A DNA stretch of 64,000 nt from Clostridia bacterium. GTDB lineage: Bacteria; Bacillota; Clostridia; Peptostreptococcales; Anaerovoracaceae. Made by a program: the position numbers and the translations under genes. Shown here one piece after another: positions 61,554 through 64,000 of the stretch (positions are counted from its first letter, which is position 1; the number at the start of each line of letters is the position of its first letter). Below the pieces are notes generated by a model. The model saw nothing but the letters and a program-made list of their open reading frames with translations, did no database searches and was not told the origin of the DNA. The stretch spans positions 8,264 to 72,263 of the forward strand of contig CABJAP010000019.1 in assembly GCA_902363595.1 (NCBI GenBank), written 5' to 3'.

Positions 61554-63872
61554 TTACCGCATCTTTCCAACTCTCAAAATAATCGCATCCTGTTGAGCTT
61601 TAGCCAGCTGGTTCCAGAATACGGACATGCCTCCCAGCCTTACTCTCAGTGTAGGATAGTTTTCCGGATGTTCCTGAGCATCTTTGAGTGTATCTATATC
61701 AAGGACCTGCAGCGTAGTAATCATGCCGCCCATTTCATTAAAGGCTTCAAGGATGCCGATCAGCCGGTCCGTACCCTCTTTCCCAACAATTTCGTTGGCG
61801 TTGATGCCGATATCCAGCGGGCCGCCGCTGTAGAACGGCAGGAGATCCCCAAAACATGCGGACTTCAGAACAGCCGTAGGACCATTCAAGTCCAATCCCA
61901 GTGACGGCGAATAATTGCTTGCTACTGAGTGCATATATGGCCTTCCGTCTGCAGAAGCGCCGCAATCCCGGCCGAACTGAACATAATGCTCAAACGTGCC
62001 GCAGGCGCACTGAAGAATATAATTAGGCTCTGCCGCTTTTACTTCCGGAAGCGCATTCAGTTCATGAACATAATCGGAAAAATCTTTCATGAATTTTGCA
62101 CCGATTTCATCCGCATATGGGTCACCATTCCCATATTTAGGCACATCGTGAAGGAGCATCTGACGCAGGTCTTCCTTCCCTTCATAATTTGTTTTCATTG
62201 CCTCCACAAGTTCGTCCATTGTAATCCTCTTCTCTTCATAGACCATCTTTTTAATGGCTGCAAGAGAGTCAACCGCATGGGAAAACCCGGTAATATACAG
62301 GCCAAACATTCTATAGCGGCAGCCCTGATTGAAGAGATCCTTTCCCCTTGCTATACAGTCATCGGTAATTGTTGAAAGAAGAACAGCCGGGTTGATTTTG
62401 TAGCGGCAGCCGCAGAAATGCGTGATGTCGTTCTGCACAACGTCATATGCCTGCGAGCAAACTTCTTTCATATAGGTTTCATAGAATTCCTCGTATGTTT
62501 TATACTGTGACGGCTCCCCACAGTCTCTCCACTCTGTTTCGCCGCTGACCAGACTTTTTCCGTGCATCAGGAAATATTCCAAAATCTTCAGTGCATGGAC
62601 ATGTTCGTATAAGTAATTGGTTTTTCCCTCAATCAAGACCTCCCAGCAGCCGTCGTTCGCGTACTGCCGTGCATCCTCGACTGGAATGCCGGATGCAACG
62701 AGTCCCGGTATAATGTTATCATCCATATAAACAGCGGGTTCTCCACGTCCCTGGCGGAAGAGATCTACAATCAATTCCAGCAATGAACGCGGGGTGTCCT
62801 TGTGAATACGAACGGAAGGAATCGGAGATGTTGTTTCCAGAAAATGCAGCTGTTCTAAAATCATATAGGTCAAATCATTTGTTGCATCTTTCCCCTCCGG
62901 AGTAACACCTCCGAGCATCATATTCATCAGGAAATGATTTGCTGATGAGCCCAGGTTCCAGTCAGCTTCATTGTTCATTGAAAAGAAGAACGCTTCCTCA
63001 GGATTTACGCCGCCCCAGCCTTCGTCAAGCGGTGTTGTATGATCCCACTCCCAGTGTTCGGGATTCAGCTGCATACAATCCGAAAATTTAGCGAGGAAAC
63101 TTGTCAGAAGTTCTCTTGCATATTCCTTAGTAATCTTACCGGATTCGATATCTTTCTTGTAATAAGGATACAGATACTGATCCGTTCTGCCAGCAGGCAT
63201 GAATTCCATAATTGAATGCTGGACTGTATAGAACAGCCAGAAACTCTGCATTGCCTCATGGAAGCTTTCCGCCGGATTTTCAGGTACTCTGTTCAGAATA
63301 TGTGCCATTTCCAGAAGCTCCTTTGCTCTGACAGGATCATCTGTCTTTCGGGACTCCTTCAGACACAGATCAGAATATCTATGGGCGAACTCGATAACCG
63401 CATCCAATGAAATCAGCATACCTCTGAAAAGATTGATTTTTTCTTCATCTATTTCATCCTTTTCTTTAAGGTATTCTTTATCCAATTCTTCATTGATTTC
63501 TGCCTTGAGCCCTTTGATACCTACACGGAGAAGTTTGGCATAATCGGCAGGATGAACGTCGCCATGCTGTTTATACGTTAAACTGTGTTCCTTTAACGCC
63601 CATTCCTTTTCTTCGGGAAGACAAAACTCCACCATTTCTCTGCCCAGACCAACCGATGCGTTCATGGTAATTCCTGCGATCAGTTCATAATCCTTGATAT
63701 ATGCGGGCATATTGCGCAGAGTGTAACGAATCGCCAGTCCCTTTCTGACCACCAGAGGTTCTTTCTTCACCTCTTCGTCATCAAGGATGGTTTGATTCAT
63801 ACCCCACCAGTCTTTTTTTTCGTAAAAGTCTTTTTCAAACATACGTTTTTTAATTAATTCAGATCTGGTCAT
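61554..63872 (-). CDS. glycyl radical enzyme of unassigned substrate
   Basis: The 772-residue protein is a pyruvate-formate-lyase-fold radical enzyme: HSIMEFMPAGRTDQYLYPYY in the barrel, a catalytic-cysteine region NDGCWEVLIEGKT (Cys-x-Glu), and a C-terminal radical loop LRVRLGGMSVFWNQL with the glycine. It has one catalytic Cys in a GC-x-E motif, as in eliminases, dehydratases and decarboxylases rather than true pyruvate formate-lyase (which has two adjacent cysteines). The tryptophan in GCWE and the Met in GGMS are unusual among groups I know. Its length fits eliminases. The start follows AGAAAGGAATTAGTGAA. Confidence 0.9.
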   Translation of the reverse strand: MTRSELIKKRMFEKDFYEKKDWWGMNQTILDDEEVKKEPLVVRKGLAIRYTLRNMPAYIKDYELIAGITMNASVGLGREMVEFCLPEEKEWALKEHSLTYKQHGDVHPADYAKLLRVGIKGLKAEINEELDKEYLKEKDEIDEEKINLFRGMLISLDAVIEFAHRYSDLCLKESRKTDDPVRAKELLEMAHILNRVPENPAESFHEAMQSFWLFYTVQHSIMEFMPAGRTDQYLYPYYKKDIESGKITKEYARELLTSFLAKFSDCMQLNPEHWEWDHTTPLDEGWGGVNPEEAFFFSMNNEADWNLGSSANHFLMNMMLGGVTPEGKDATNDLTYMILEQLHFLETTSPIPSVRIHKDTPRSLLELIVDLFRQGRGEPAVYMDDNIIPGLVASGIPVEDARQYANDGCWEVLIEGKTNYLYEHVHALKILEYFLMHGKSLVSGETEWRDCGEPSQYKTYEEFYETYMKEVCSQAYDVVQNDITHFCGCRYKINPAVLLSTITDDCIARGKDLFNQGCRYRMFGLYITGFSHAVDSLAAIKKMVYEEKRITMDELVEAMKTNYEGKEDLRQMLLHDVPKYGNGDPYADEIGAKFMKDFSDYVHELNALPEVKAAEPNYILQCACGTFEHYVQFGRDCGASADGRPYMHSVASNYSPSLGLDLNGPTAVLKSACFGDLLPFYSGGPLDIGINANEIVGKEGTDRLIGILEAFNEMGGMITTLQVLDIDTLKDAQEHPENYPTLRVRLGGMSVFWNQLAKAQQDAIILRVGKMR

Positions 63873-63907
63873 TTCACTAATTCCTTTCTACTACAATATA
63901 TTTATGG

Positions 63908-64000
63908 TTAAGATCCCTTACCGCCAGTAAGGAATGATCCATCTTGTTGCTTAAGCTGATATAATGATGGAGCAATTGGTATATCGTTTCCCTTTCTTGG
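63908..64000 (-). CDS. 3' end of an unidentified gene upstream of the glycyl radical enzyme (partial)
   Basis: On the minus strand a frame is open from the window edge to a TAA at 63908 for 30 codons, ending NDIPIAPSLYQLKQQDGSF and a short GGKGS tail. The glycyl radical gene starts 35 bp later. The fragment is too short to name. Coding status is a judgement from composition and position only. Confidence 0.4.
   Translation of the reverse strand, partial: PRKGNDIPIAPSLYQLKQQDGSFLTGGKGS

Overview
The window looks like a chromosome segment of a strictly anaerobic, amino-acid and N-heterocycle fermenting member of the Clostridia. The reasons are strong AGGAGG-type ribosome binding sites, a 3H-domain NiaR-type repressor, a glycyl radical enzyme with its activase, many ferredoxin-type clusters, one-chain molybdenum hydroxylases, Na+-coupled transporters and several sigma-54 activators. 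A family such as Anaerovoracaceae would fit, but that is a guess. No rRNA, tRNA, CRISPR array, prophage or insertion sequence was seen. Most genes are on the minus strand, so the text below often runs right to left.

Region 1 (1-5.3 kb): a truncated PfoR/PTS_EIIC_2 membrane protein divergent from a NiaR-like regulator, then a membrane diguanylate cyclase, homoserine dehydrogenase and an EamA exporter.

Region 2 (5.3-41 kb): a sigma-54 catabolic island. Four bacterial enhancer-binding proteins (6870-8603, 24913-26715, 31841-33232, 39530-41008) sit among ten convincing -24/-12 promoters and one weak one. The promoters precede a class III aminotransferase, two saccharopine-dehydrogenase-like enzymes, a symporter operon with an unknown 196-aa protein, a divergent pair of iron alcohol dehydrogenases, a molybdenum hydroxylase operon, a GPH transporter divergent from an unknown 137-aa protein, an AbgB-like amidohydrolase with a symporter, and an M20 carbamoylase-type hydrolase. 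Intergenic inverted repeats look like enhancer sites. ATGC-N6-GCAT occurs upstream of four of the promoters, GTTTC-N6-GAAAC precedes the second saccharopine-dehydrogenase-like gene, and AAGTC/GACTT repeats precede the AbgB-like gene.

Region 3 (41-54 kb): reductive pyrimidine or hydantoin breakdown. It holds PreT/PreA, two further carbamoylase-type hydrolases, a dihydropyrimidinase, a dihydroorotate-dehydrogenase-like ferredoxin protein and a LacI regulator. Palindromic LacI-type operators overlap sigma-A promoters. Between them lie a thioredoxin reductase, a MarR-MATE pair and a PepSY lipoprotein.

Region 4 (54-64 kb): a second copy of a three-gene module also found at 17.1-22.4 kb (molybdenum hydroxylase, a 738/766-residue FAD/Fe-S/CCG-domain oxidoreductase, and a small CxxC...CxxC redox protein). 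It is followed upstream by an iron alcohol dehydrogenase, a glycyl radical activase and a glycyl radical enzyme of unknown substrate.

Together the genes suggest uptake by Na+ symporters, ring reduction and hydrolysis of cyclic amides, deamination, and aldehyde handling by alcohol dehydrogenases and molybdenum hydroxylases. Separate sigma-54 activators probably switch each branch on. The shared enhancer motif, the duplicated molybdenum module and the unassigned glycyl radical enzyme are the best leads for something undescribed.
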